64,000 nucleotides of DNA. Origin: Sympetrum striolatum (lineage: Eukaryota > Arthropoda > Insecta > Odonata > Libellulidae). Where the stretch lies: the NCBI GenBank assembly GCA_947579665.1, contig OX388350.1, forward strand, positions 38,721,393 through 38,785,392, in the 5' to 3' direction. The notes beneath the pieces are model-generated. The model was not told the origin of the DNA. It searched no databases and worked only from the letters and a program-made list of their open reading frames with translations. Positions 22,867-34,957 of the stretch are shown here, one piece after another. Each line of letters opens with the position of its first letter. The stretch's first letter is position 1. Made by a program: the position numbers and the translations under genes.

Positions 22867-23880
22867 AAATATACATTTTTTTGTGAAAAAGTACAATATC
22901 TATTCATTTTTTTCGTGATGGATTTCTATAAGACATCGCCTTAGACAGTGAATCATATTTAAAATACTCCATTTATCAAAGTGTATCAGGCAGAAAGTTA
23001 TCTTCTTCTCCAATATGTACTCATTTATTGAAAAATCGAAAATTACTCCTAACCTCAGCTATCCGCTGAATAGTTTTCCTACCCTTCAGAATCTCCTATC
23101 ATAATCACTGTTTTTCGAGAGAGATAAATTCATCCTTATCTTTCACTTTTAACCATCTCTATCATTTTTCTATCCTCTCTTATTTTTCAGTACTTCCTCG
23201 AGCATGAGTCAGTCCGAACACTTAGTCTTCGATATTTTTCTTCGCGTTTGCATCTTACAACTTCCTTTTTACAGGATATCCTGATTTCCCAAGCGTCCAT
23301 CTTTCTGTTTACTAGAATTCTAAAGCGGAATTTCACGAACTTCCTACTCTCATCTATTTTAATTCGCACTTCGGTGTGCCTAGCCTTTTTGCTCCGTAAT
23401 AAAAGAGCATTAATTAAAAATTTGGAGCACACTAATTATTTGTTAGCTTCTTTTATAACTAAAATTGAGCTAAAATTAAAAGGAGAAAATTTAAATCCCA
23501 TCGCTTAAAGTATTAGAGCATCTCAGAAAATAAACAGCAGATAAACAAGTAAAATAATTGATAATACAGATGGAGTGATTGTGCTGTACTTAGGTAGCAA
23601 GCTGTAGGATTGTGTACCAGCAATAGATGTAGGAATACAGTAGTAGAAGAAAATCCAAGCGACGAAGAAGTGAGTAAGAGAATTTGGCAAAATTCGAGCA
23701 AAGAGATGCTTTGTTTCAGAAAAAAATATGCCAAAAAAACTCTCAGATCGATTCTGAATAAAGATACCCTTTGAAGAGTAAGTGGAGCGAAAGGTTTAAG
23801 AGAAACAATGATAGGTAAAATTAATATATAAAATCAATGGTTGCAGGCTTTAATATGTGGAACTCCATAGAAATAAATTG

Positions 23881-23988
23881 AAGAATTAAATTCACTTGTA
23901 CTATTTTCCACCGTATATTTCACACACAAATAACACAAAAATTGTGTGAAATACATGGTGAAAAATAGAATAAGTGAATTTATTTCTT
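23881..23988. repeat. Hairpin-forming inverted repeat, about 48-bp arms
   Basis: Arms 23881-23929 and 23942-23988 pair over about 85% of positions ('attcactt', 'tatttcacaca' and their complements) around a 12-bp loop. No hammerhead core is visible. This is the size of a tiny MITE or of a foldback scar. Confidence 0.75.
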
Positions 23989-24224
23989 AAATTTATTAAA
24001 ACAATGATAGATAAAAGGAAATGAATTTGATCGTTCACGCACTACGCCAATGTTCAGAATTAGAGGAATGGAAAAAGGAATGACTTGGCAGACCTAGGTT
24101 TGATTACGAGAGATAGAAGATATCAAGCATTGAAGCTGGGTATTATGAGGGATTGAAGCGATAGGTACGGGGGATCGTATGCCTTTAAGAGAATTGAACC
24201 CCAGTTTAATATCCCTCGATTACG

Positions 24225-25400
24225 TCGGAATTATGTAGTATTAGAAGCTATGATTGAATATTATGCTGCATTCCAAGAGCTCACGGAGCATCAGAGTGAT
24301 GCGGTTCACCTGTTGGAAAGCAAAGCAAAGCTTCTACTCAATCCGCTTGCTAACGACGTATTTGGTTTCATTAGTAAAAATGACTATATTTAATGGCTAA
24401 GACGGTAATAACATTGACATGAACTTCTAGTATTCTGATCCTTATCAGTTGAGAAAGCATAAATGTGAATTGGTTTCAAATGAAATTTGGTGGAACGTCG
24501 TTGTAAAGAAACCATTGAAAATATAAATAACACACAAACAGTATATTGCTATTTTTTACTGAGTTATTGTTTTAAATATATCTTGTCAGAAGGTAAATGT
24601 CACCTGCTGAAAAGCGAAGCCTCAGCTCAATCCTCTCAACCTCAAAATCCTTGGTTTTATTAGTAAATTATCATAAGTTAATAAGTTATTATAGTAATTT
24701 TTATAGTGTAGTTCACGGCTATCTCTTCTGTATTATTATCTCGAGTTTTATTTGTTATATTCATTCAATCTATTCATATATATGTGACTGTTTGGAAACT
24801 TTACCATTTAATGTATTATTTTAATTAAACGATTGATCATATATATATATATTTTATACCTATAATATGTATAGTTTAATTTAATTCTACAGCCTACGGG
24901 AGGTGTTTGGAGGGGTTTTCTTCCCGTCTTTGGGCAAATGCCAGGCTTAAATTCATTTTTATGTTCCCCTTAAACATTTCAAACTGGCCAGAAGGCCTAC
25001 TTGAAATCTTACATAATTAAATTATAATTAATTACTTAAAACAGCGATATCTAACTGCGGCAATGGTACACATTTAAATTAACTTCTGATTCTGCTAGTC
25101 TACTGCCAAGCACTTCAAAAACTCGTATTAATTTCTTTCCTGTGAAACATTCACTGAGAAATTTACAGCGGACAGTATATTTCTATTTAATAGTGTATTC
25201 TTTTTTTAAAAGTGGATATATCTAATCAGAAGGGAAACTTCACCTGTTCGAAAGAGAATCTTTAACACTATCCTCATACTATCAAAGCGTCTAGTTGCAT
25301 AAATAAAAATAAAGTCCAATTCCGACATTTGAACACATTTAAATGAACTTCTGCTCGTCTGATCCCGAGCACTTTAGGGAGCTTGTCAGAAGGAGAAAGG
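24225..25400. repeat. Decayed repeats sharing a 'cacctgt..gaaag' block
   Basis: Related blocks ('tcacctgttggaaag', 'tcacctgctgaaaag', 'tcacctgttcgaaag') occur near 24307, 24600 and 25240. Similar 'ttaaat-aacttct' blocks lie near 25073 and 25340. The 24240-24330 part also resembles family R1. The units are too diverged to define a period. Confidence 0.4.
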
Positions 25401-25960
25401 ACATCTGATTCAGCAATAGCCTTAAGTAATGGGCTCCGTAGGCAAGGAAGGTCTATCCAGAAAGAATATCAATCATCGCGTTCGCAGATCCCAAACGAGA
25501 GTGGGTATTCTCGGAGCGGCTCGACCACAACAGGCCAAAGCGCCCTTGAGCAACCTGTTAAGGGATAAAAAGGTCGGCCCATTCAACGCCCCTCACGAAC
25601 CCAAGGCGCGAAAACAAAGTCCCCGCCCAGTCCATTTGAAGGAAACATTGCCCTTCTCCCACCGAGTCAAACGGGAGTTTTCCCTCGGAAAAGGCCCGCG
25701 CCAAAACCCATTACTCCCTTATCCGACTCATCGGTCGGGGGGAAAATAAGCTACGACACCCGCACCGAACACCTGCCATTTTGCGTGCCGCTCCTCTCCG
25801 CCCGGAAGTGGCAGGTTTGGTCTAAAGGGGAAGTGCGCAATGTACACGAAGGTGCTGAACTCCTCGGTGGGTTGCTATCGTTGTTACAAAACGGTGCAGA
25901 TTATAACACGAGATACCCTTCGTGAGCAAATTGCAAACTCCGAGGTGCCAATCAAACTAT
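25400..25960. other. GC-rich patch, apparently single copy
   Basis: An open frame of 106 codons (25429-25749, plus) overlaps another in a different frame, as GC-rich sequence produces by chance. The basic, proline-rich product has no recognisable domain. It may be a CpG-bearing regulatory patch. Confidence 0.3.
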
Positions 25961-28900
25961 TCGTTTATCGAACATGAATAGGGTTGAGGGTTCTGTAGAA
26001 ATTGCTGTTAACGGTACACTTATAAGTCGCAAGTCCCTTTTAGCGGGTGGCAAATTGCGCACTCAGGGTATACAAATAATTTACTTTATTCACACGATTT
26101 TCACCAATGTGGCATTGCGCGTTGAATATTGTGCTGTATACTGAATTCTGTAAAACTTGAAAACAAAGTTATATTATATGTGGAAGTAATCACTTTCTTT
26201 GTTATCGTTCTTGAGTGTTGTTTTCTAATGATAAATACGTCTCGAGGCACGTATTTACTCAAATATGCGTAATAACTTAGTGGTGAAACGTAACCAGGTA
26301 TTGATTTAAGGGTATAAGATGGTGTACGCCTTCTACCCTCTGCTTCTCTTAAAGGAATAACATTTACTTGTGCGTATTGTACATATTGGCAACTGATGCA
26401 ATGTATCGGGTCTCTGAATCTAATGTAGATAGAGAAACCGTATCAATTTTTTGCAAAAACCTACATTCTTCCCATTAGCAACACAACCTATTTTCATTAC
26501 GTTCATATTATATTAATAATAATAATAACTTCTCTAATGGAAACAGGAGGATCCAAATTACATCCATTTCAATAATTATTACTATTTATAATGACACACA
26601 ACCATTCACTAGCCAGTAAAATCCGACTAACCACCGATCCGGGATTCGAACCCGCGACTCCACCACCGCAGGTAATGTACACTTAAGTTTCCGATGTCGT
26701 TATACTAAGTACTCTTTCCCTAACAATTATGGTTTACATCAGGACTTTATGCCATGTACCCTATCTGTAGTAGAGAACTTTTCAAAAACCAGTCAAAAAC
26801 TTTTAGCACTCTACGATTGTGGTCAAAGGATTTTTTCTCTATCCTACCGTGACTCATTGAGCAATAGCTAGGAGACAGCGATTTTGAAACCAAATGAAAA
26901 TATCTGGATTCAGACCTTATGCTAATTATAATTCAGACTTAAATGATTTGCTTCAAAAGGATCGGGTCGGAAATCCGAGGTTCTAAGATAATACTGCGCA
27001 GTTAAAAATATCTCTTTATTTTCAAAACAGTATTCGTGTGAACAAAACAATTGATTCCTGTTATCCTTTTTTCTTTCCCTTACTTTTAAATTGATTTATT
27101 TTCATAATTTACTGGCATTAAATCAGGTAACAAAATAAAATAGGATTGTGATAAAACTATGACAGAAAATGACTGATGGAGTTATAGTAAACATTTCCCA
27201 CTGCTATACGCCTATGACGGCTCATACATTATTAATGTTTACGTAGAATACCTAAAAATCACACTGCTAAAGGAAGTGACTCAGAGAATTTTTACTATGC
27301 CACTAAAACGTACGGTGCTTTGAAGTTTAAAGCAAACGTTTCTTTCAGCATAGTACGCAAAGAAAACACCACCGACTCACGCGCTAAGCCGCGAAATATT
27401 ACGGCAGAATGAGAAGGCTGGTCGTGATGTTTATGACGGAATAAATAGAAAAAGGTAAAATCAACCGAGGCGGCCGAGAATTAGCAAAATTCAGACACGA
27501 ACGAATCTCAAAGCTGATTCCCTTCTTGCGCAAGTTCTTTAGACCCAGAAGTAAGAGCTAATTACTGCCATCATCAAGGAGCGCACTCACGGAAAGGTAA
27601 ACTGCAAGTCAATGTTATAAAAGCGAAAAATTTCGTCAAATATAGAGTGCAATAACTTCTCATTCAATTAGAAACGGTAAATGTTCGATGCTGTAAAAGC
27701 CAAGTTTTACTACCGACGTATTTTCAATTTTTTTCGAAAAACTACCAGGCAACAGAAGTCACGGGGGTGTACAACGTTTGGTTGCAGGAGTTTTAAGTAT
27801 TACAGCTCCGAATCTAGGGCACCACAGGTTGCATCGATTGATCCACCGCTACTTTTTAAATAGTGTAACGCCACTGTGCAGCGGATGCTGGGCGAGCTAA
27901 TGAGTTCTGATCCTTTGATATCTCTTTCGAAGCGAGGAGAACAAAGAGCAAAAAGATTTATTGTATATAAATTTAGAATGCGGAAATGAAATGGAAGTTG
28001 AAAGGAAGAAAAACCAGTAACTTTGAGTGATAAATAGGAACCAAGTGAGACTCCGAAACCCCGTGATTACCCATAACCGTAAGCTTTAAGAGAACGATGT
28101 CTTTACTATCGAATGTGTGAGCAAGAAGTTTACTCCTTGATTTTTTCTTGTTTTCCTAGTTTTTCGGTTTTCTCTTTCTAGTCATTTATCATTTACGTTC
28201 TTTGGATTTTCCGCACTGCACTATATTTTTATTGTAAATTTTGATAAAGTTTTTCTTTTCGAGGACTGTTTGATTCAGATTGAATGTATTTCATTAAAAC
28301 AACAATTTAATATTCCAAATCCATAGCTCGAACTAATTGTATCAGCAAAATCTAAATCGTCACAAAGTCAAGTCCAACTGACCCAATCCTGAGGGTATTA
28401 GGGACGCCTTATCGGTTGAATTGATTTGAGTCGTCGTAGTGAAACTTATACCCTTGTTCTACATTAAATATGGTGTCAAACAGGATCCACTAATTGTTTG
28501 ACATACGATGTTCGCTTAATTCACAGCTAATCTAAGGTTTTTTACATAAAAAAGGAGCAAGTTCTTTGCAGTAACTTCACTCAGCATAGATAATATTTAT
28601 GAGTTTTGCAAATGGTAATTGTACCATTACCAAAGGGAAAGCTCCTGCCATTTTATAATATAAAACCATCAAAAGTAGAGTGACGAAGATGATAACAAGG
28701 GCCATGGACCGAAGAAAACTTCAACAGTATTTTATTTAAACCATCGTAATCAAACACCTAGTAAATAGTTAGTTAGTTTACTTAGTTTATACTGAATTCC
28801 ACAAAGTGAGTATAGAACATATTAATTATAGTATTTTATTTGATAATAATTTTAGTATGTATATAGAGTATACTAATTCGATAAGTAAAAGCGTGTTTTC

Positions 28901-29420
28901 TATCGAGAAGATTCAATTTATTTATCAAAAAATGCCATGTTTAATTCATTTTAATCATGGTAAGCAGGAAAAAAGTATCAATTTCTTAAAATATTGACTA
29001 CTTTTTGTCAAAATATGTCCATTGCTAAACTAAATACAATTTTATTTTATCCTCTATAGAGGAAACCTTTCCTGTCGTGTCATCGAATACTTCCTGAATA
29101 CACAAATGAATCATATTGGTAATCTCTTCTTACTCCTTTTTTATCATATCTTTTAGTTTTTGCTTTCCTCATGTAATCAAGGACATTTCTTTCCTATACA
29201 CTTTCCTGATTACTCACTTTTCTCTATATTTCACCTGAATCTGTTCTTCCTTCAAACAAAGGTTTTTATAATCTTCGAAGTATAAGAAAGCGCTCGACTG
29301 ATGCAGGACTACCACGTTACCCTTGCTTGGCGTATCTGAATTCGATTCGATAAACTCCAAAACAGGAAAAAATTTTCACTTAAGACGAGACAAAAATTTC
29401 GACATCGGGACTTTCATGGA
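25961..29420. other. AT-rich non-coding stretch with one tRNA-like relic
   Basis: The only structure is on the minus strand at about 26635-26710: a B-box GGGTTCGAATCCC with a good T-stem and a weak A-box-like part, without matching acceptor strands. It is best read as a SINE relic. Nothing else was recognised. Confidence 0.4.
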
Positions 29421-29429
29421 GAAACCTGG

Positions 29430-29875
29430 TCTAGCCCCCCGCCTTCTCAAACTTCCTCTGAGTATTCCCAACGCATCCGCGGGGCGAAGACAACCTCACG
29501 AGGGACCCCGGCTCATCCCTCACGCTTTCCCCGCGTTCGGCCCCACTTTTCCCCGGGACGCAACACGTTCGCGTATCAATCTCATGACCGACTCATTTAC
29601 CACGGCCGACTCCCGCGCCCGTCTTCCGCCCCACTTGCGCGCCGACCAACTATACTGCGGACAACGTGTTGCGTCTCCGGGTCGATTTCCCGGGCGCCGT
29701 GAAAAGGGGGGCTGTGGGCCCGCCCCCGGGGGAGGCATTTCCTCCACACGCTCTGGAACCCTCGGAGATGTGCGAGAAGGCATGTGTCTCGAGGGTGAGG
29801 AGTGAAAATGGCCGCCTTTGGGGGTATGAACGTGAGGAGCAGGACCGGCTGGTGAGCCAGGCGGTCGCTTAAGGG
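29430..29875. other. GC-rich, CpG-rich island
   Basis: Sharp edges against AT-rich flanks, with many CpG and runs such as 'cccgcccccggggg' near 29720. Overlapping frames of 160 (plus) and 153 (minus) codons are antiparallel shadows of high GC. Neither resembles a domain. A CpG-island-like promoter is one reading, but no downstream exon was recognised. Confidence 0.4.
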
Positions 29876-30394
29876 CTATCACCAGAAGGGGAAGTACGAA
29901 GTTGATATAAAAATATATATTGAATCTTCGCATAATATAGTCACCGAGTTCTGATGGGAAGAAACTAGAACATAAATTCATTCAGAATTATATCAGAAAA
30001 ATATCTGGTTACCTGAAGGGGAACGTATGATCGAAAGCGTTCGTTTTAATAAATTCCTATAGAAAATACTAAGTTTTGTCGTTATAAATTCAAATGGATT
30101 CCGCAAAGGTAGGCCTGAATACCTTGAGTTTAATTAGGATATAGTTGTAAGTTTTAGCCACTTTTACTGGTTTGTTAGTTACTGACAGAGTACGCAGATG
30201 ACAGAAAGTAATTCAATTTTAGAAGTTTATACAGGGTTAAGTTGCGCGCTTTCCTGTGCTAAGTAAAACTTCATTTCCATCATTTGTAAATTTTAGAATT
30301 TGAATCGTTCATACTCTAGTTATTAATTTCGAGCTCTTTCTGTAAAAAGGACGAAGAATTTCAACCGGAACTATAGTTATAAACAGGGATAGTC

Positions 30395-30428
30395 AGCATT
30401 GGTTTCGACGAGTGGCAATCATCATCAG
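30395..30428 (-). ncRNA. Hammerhead-like motif (decayed 3' part)
   Basis: Minus strand: CTGATGA (30428-30422), then TGA...TC closing a weak stem II, GAAA (inside GAAAC, 30406-30402), then CCAATGCTGA, where the palindrome and UC are lost. A hairpin 'ttcccgtaaagg'/'cttttatgggaa' follows at about 30437-30468. Confidence 0.4.
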
Positions 30429-30539
30429 GATCGTGTTTCCCGTAAAGGAAAATTATCTTTTATGGGAATGGCACAACGCCTCTCTTCCTTCTATGGGATG
30501 GATTTAACAACACGCAGCATCTTGCTGTAAAGTAAAATA

Positions 30540-30690
30540 ATTTAATTTTGTCTCACAGATAGCTCACTGGGCAATGAGTTTGGCGAAAACGATCCCGGGT
30601 TTGATTTCCGGTTGGAACCCATGTGCAAAACGACCTTAACTGTCGAAGCATATTTGAAAAAGGAACGATAATATAATGTAGATAGGAAGT
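30540..30690 (+). mobile_element. tRNA-derived SINE family S2, copy 1
   Basis: A-box-like 'tagctcactgggcaatgag' (30554-30572), then the B-box-like 'gggtttgatttccgg' around 30597-30611, then the tail block 'aacgaccttaactgtcgaag' (about 30629-30648). The same tail is at 44675-44694 and, inverted, near 56965. The head cannot fold into a full cloverleaf. Confidence 0.65.
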
Positions 30691-31289
30691 GCACCTCCCC
30701 TATTTTAATCTTACTGCAAAGTCAGCCACTCGTAGGGATGGACTCGAAAAAATTGAAACTTCGTATGATCCAAAACGCGCTCAATACTCTTCAGATTAGC
30801 GAGGTTGTCTCTCCCAAGCCTTTTCTCCATAGTAACGGAAAAAGCTGTTTTCGAGAGCTGTGTGGTAAAATTTCTCGTAGAGACTGGCGTTGAATAAACA
30901 CGGTGCCTCGACAACTAAAATCATACACACCGGTTTCTCAGCTATTAAAAACCCTCTTCTCTTAAATAAGAACCATACAATATAAAACATATAAAATAAT
31001 AAAAAATATCTTTCTTCGACAGATCATATAAAAGTTTAAAGTTTATGTAAAAAATAAAATATAATAAAATGAGTGAGAAAATCGTACAGAAGCCATCAGA
31101 TTTTACAGCACTCAAATTTCTAAACCATCCCATCGCTGTAATTCAATAAATTTAATACATTCCGGGCCCACCTGTTCATTAATACATCAAAGATACTACT
31201 TAAAACAGCGTACGCGTACGTAAGCGTACATGATTATTGAGTCAAAATTCTTAACCGAAACATAATCGTCAAAACCCAAAAAAGTTAAG

Positions 31290-32150
31290 CTGGCATGACG
31301 TCCCGTATTCCTTGGAATGTCCCGATTTACAGGAATAGTAGCGGTTGAATTTCATCTCGTCCTTTTTACAGGAAGAGCTCACGGAAACTAACTAACACAG
31401 AGTTCCACAGATATCGAATATGAAGGAGTCAAAAACTAAAATTAAATTAGTTTATAACCCTTCGCGTTCCCTAAAGGTAACTAAGAAATTAATAAATTCA
31501 CAAAATGAACAAAAGCAAATTTTAAAATAACTTCCCGATATTTTCCTAATTTCATTCTTAAAAATTTAAGATGTTCCGGACTCTTTCCATTGGGTTACGG
31601 TGACCCTAAATTAGTTTAACCTTATATCATCAAGGAAAAGTATCCAAAAAACGCATAAAATTGGCTGAAAATGTGCTTCAAACAGCGTCCCGGTATTTTC
31701 CGAATTTAATTCTCGAAAGTTTAATGTGTCCCGGATTATTTCCATGAGAATACTGAGATCAAAAATTTATTACACCTTTGATCAGCCACGAGCAGTAGCC
31801 AAAAAACGCATAAAATTGGCCGTAAATATGAAATAAAACAACTTCCCGGAATGTTCCTCACTTAATTCGATATATTTTTTATGTACGGGATTCTTAACAA
31901 CCGAATACGGTAACCCTGAGAAAATTTAACCATTTATCAACAATTCCATTGAAATACAGTGACCCTAAAACGATTTAATCTCTGATCGGCAAGAAACAGT
32001 ACCCAAAAAACGCATAAAATTGGCTGAAACTATATTTTGAAACAACGTCGTGTAATGTTCCTCATTTAAATTCTAAGAATTTTAAACGTACCGGTTTCTT
32101 CGCAACCGAATACGGCGACCATAAGAAGAGTCAACCCCTAATCAACGAGG
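31290..32150 (+). repeat. Decayed tandem array, units about 150-205 bp
   Basis: The block 'ccaaaaaacgcataaaattg' is exactly repeated at 31644, 31799 and 32003 (spacings 155 and 204). Around it the units share 'cttcccg.tattttcc', 'gt.ccgg.tt.ttcc.t' and 'ggtgaccct' phrases. Weaker units extend left to about 31290. It abuts the GC-rich island that follows. Confidence 0.75.
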
Positions 32151-33297
32151 AACGCGGTTGCGACAGGTGGTACCCGGAAATCGTTTCAGGGCAGCCAAAG
32201 GCCAGTAACCGGCCCTGGTGAGGAGATGATTACGTATAAAGGGAGAAGAAAACGACGGGAATAAATGAGACGTGAAGTGAGGTGAAGGGCGCGGGGGTTG
32301 CGAGTCAAGTCCTGGTTGGGTTGCAGGTCTTGGCCGGGTTGCGAGACAAGTCCTGGTTGGGTTGGAAGTTTAAAGGGAAAACGCATAAATCGCGGGGGTG
32401 AGCCAAGGCAACGTTAGGGGCGAGGAAATAGAGAGACGATCGAGAAGAGTGGATGGAAGTGTGCGAGAGATCTCGCGGATCGATATAGTTCAACGCACCA
32501 CCTGTTGTGCGGGAATACGCTGCATGTTCCGACTCCATCGCCCGCTCGGGAGACTTTATTTTTCCCTTCCCTACGCGCGATAGGACTCACGAACTCCGCA
32601 TAACACTGGAGACGTTATCGCCACCTTGTCCGAGAGCTCCCGGGGGACCGGCACGCTAGGAAAGCCGAAGAAATCGCACGTCTGGACAGAGGAGAAATGG
32701 CGTAGAGACGGATACCGTTTACAAGGGAAAAGATAGAGGAAAAAGCGAGAAATTGCACGTCCGGGCAGAGGAGGAATTGTGACTACAGTCGGGCACCATT
32801 TACAAAGGGGAAATGGGACTTTACGATCCTCAGGAGCGGATGGCGTCGTCAGAGTGGAACACTTCGAGTCCTTTCTCTCGTACACTGCTCAACTCAATGA
32901 TCGGAGACTCGTTCAAGTGATAAAATAAACCTTGATGAAAAGTAATCCGACAGCAAAATGTACAAATACGGAAAAAAAACTCGATGAGATGCGACGAGAT
33001 GCAACACGACGAGCATGAACGACGCGATGCGACTAGACACGGACTACTGGTTGGAAGTAAAAAAAAATTAATGTTAGAAAACGACCTGGAAATTGGGTCA
33101 AGCGAAAAGGAGGATGAAGGAAGAGACAGGTCTTCGCTTGGTCGAGGAGACACAGAAGGAGCAGAGGGAATCGGAGATAGAGAAGAGGAAGGGTGTGAGA
33201 GAAAGAGAGAGAGAGGTTTCGCCGGGCCCGCGAAAATCGACATTCAGCTATCGATCTGTAAACCCTCTTCTCCTCACCCTCTAACTCCAGAGGGAGT

Positions 33298-33318
33298 CAC
33301 ACACACACGCGCGCGCGT
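33298..33318. repeat. Alternating (CA)n(CG)n tract
   Basis: Twenty-one bases of strict pyrimidine-purine alternation ending in a CG run. This is a classical Z-DNA-prone sequence inside the GC-rich island. Confidence 0.85.
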
Positions 33319-33852
33319 CGAATGAGCGAGAACGAGATGAAGAGGGAAAGCCGCGGTTGATAGAAAGAACCGGGGGGGAGGAAAAAGGCGAGAAAAACCT
33401 AATGAAACCCCTTCCGACACGTCCGCACCCTCCAACTGAAGAAGCCCTTCCTAAAATAAACCCGCGACGACTTCTTTTCTCCAACACCTGAGAGCATACC
33501 TCAACTCCGCCGCTTAGCGCCCAGAGTCTCTCGGAAGACGTGCCCGGATCCCCCGCCGACTGAAGATGGATGGAGCCGTGGTGTAATTTAGGGGGGGGAA
33601 GAGGAGGTCGCAAGCACCAAGCCTGGGTACTGCTGTGGTCTGCGGAGCACTGAGGATAGCCGGAATGTGGAAGACGCCCCTCCTCGACTCCCTAACGCTC
33701 TTCTACCCTCTCCTCATGCCTCAAACCCTCCCAACTTCCCTCAACCTCGCGGCGAAACGATGGAGCATGCGCGGGCCCAGGGGGTCCACCTATCCCCCTC
33801 TACTACTGTCTCATGCTTCCCGCCGTACCCTTCCATCCCCTGCCCCCTACCC

Positions 33853-33930
33853 GGGAGGGGGAGGGTCTGATGGGTGGGGGAGGGTCTGCACGGAGGGGGA
33901 GGGCCTCACCGGGAGGAGGAGGGCCTGATC
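33853..33930 (+). repeat. G-rich minisatellite, 4 units of 19-20 bp
   Basis: Units start at 33853, 33872, 33892 and 33911, each 'ggga-ggggaggg-ct-a-'. Several runs of three or more G per unit on the plus strand make G-quadruplex formation plausible. Confidence 0.8.
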
Positions 33931-34263
33931 CGAAGTGGGGGAAAGAAGCGGGCCCGGGGAGCGAAGGAGGAGGGGGACCTGTTGCGTCCCGGAGGCGGGG
34001 GGTAGGGGCGGGGGTCGGGGGCCGGTGGAAGGGGTGCATTAGGTTTGGAAACTGAGGTGATACGCGGGGAGAGGGGGCGTGAGTGCGAGGAGAGGAAGAT
34101 TAAAGCAAAGGTGGAAGCAGGGGAGCAATTGAAGATGGTCGTGGAGGATTGTGGGTTGGTGAAATGCCTGAGGGATGTGCGTGCGATGGGAGGACGACCT
34201 CGTTGCGTCAGACGCACTGTCAACTGGTGGGTATTCCGGACCTTCATCGGTTATAAGCTGTCT

Positions 34264-34957
34264 TGAAGTGCGTGCTTTTGAAGTAAGTACCGTTTTGAAA
34301 TGGAAAACGCACAAGTGTTCTTGTTGATCAATTTTATTTTCATACGAAAGCCTGTACTATTAACTACTTTTCAACTTAATTTCCTTCAATATTAAGGCGG
34401 GTTTACGTATGTTTATGAGTATTTTAAATGCCTCATTCAACTGACAATCCGTTTAGTGTGTAAAATACTCTGTCATTCATTTTCTTTATGAAAAATATGT
34501 GAACGCGGCTGAAATTCATCGGCAGATCAGTAAAGTGATGGAGAATCATAACGACTGATGGAAAGGTAAGAAAATGGGCTAAAGCATTTAAAGATGGTCG
34601 CAAAAATGAGCACGATGAAGAGCGAAGCGGTTGACCTCTCAATACTTAGCGTAGAAAGTTTATGGAAAAGTTTGAAAGGACACATGATTTATAATTTCAT
34701 CTTTATCTAAGGATTATCCTCAAGTTTCAAGAAGTAATATTTATCGAATTCTGGCAGAAAGCGATAGGACTTGTGACATCAAGGCGACAGATTTCTTTGA
34801 AGATGGAATTTAAAAGCCAAGATACGACAAGTTCCTTAATATTGGTGGGAATCATGATGAAAAGTAAACTGAAGCACAAGTAAGAATAAAATTGATAAAA
34901 ATACATTTTTTTTAAATTTCCAAATGGCACTTACTTAAAAATCATACTTCATACTTA
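34264..34957 (+). mobile_element. Rearranged mariner element (SETMAR-like transposase relics)
   Basis: Plus-strand fragments from about 34503 encode NAAEIHRQISKV, then (other frame) DGKVRKWAKAFKDGRKN with HDEERSG, then FIISSLSKDYPQVSRSNIY. These are the N-terminal DNA-binding part of mariner transposases. Then DFFEDGI and RYDKFLNIGGN follow, the C-terminus. The catalytic middle is deleted. The left 34272-34402 is an inverted copy of the 3' end at 34838-34955 ('ccttaatattg', 'gaaaagta', 'aataaaattgat', 'acttactt' in order). The element therefore has long inverted repeats made from its own 3' end. Several frameshifts and stops make it dead. Confidence 0.8.

Larger units (their letters stand above)
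32150..34255. other. 2.1-kb GC-rich, CpG-rich island
   Basis: Composition changes abruptly at both sides. The stretch includes a purine-rich part (33090-33225), an alternating CA/CG tract and a G-rich minisatellite. Ten or more overlapping open frames exist on both strands up to 137 codons. All have low-complexity (Arg/Glu/Ser/Pro-rich) products and no known domain. This is the best candidate in the window for a promoter or first-exon region, but no start site or exon can be shown. Confidence 0.4.

Noticed and set aside
26630..26712. Candidate tRNA gene on the minus strand
   Set aside because: The B-box is good, but the A-box is weak and the cloverleaf does not close; more likely a SINE relic.
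29323..29981. Overlapping 160- and 153-codon open frames on opposite strands
   Set aside because: They sit exactly in a GC-rich island where stop codons are rare, are antiparallel shadows of each other, and show no domain or sensible codon pattern.
32571..34314. Many 60-137-codon frames in the GC-rich island
   Set aside because: Low-complexity products, all frames open together, no known motif. The purine-rich and G-rich tracts explain them.
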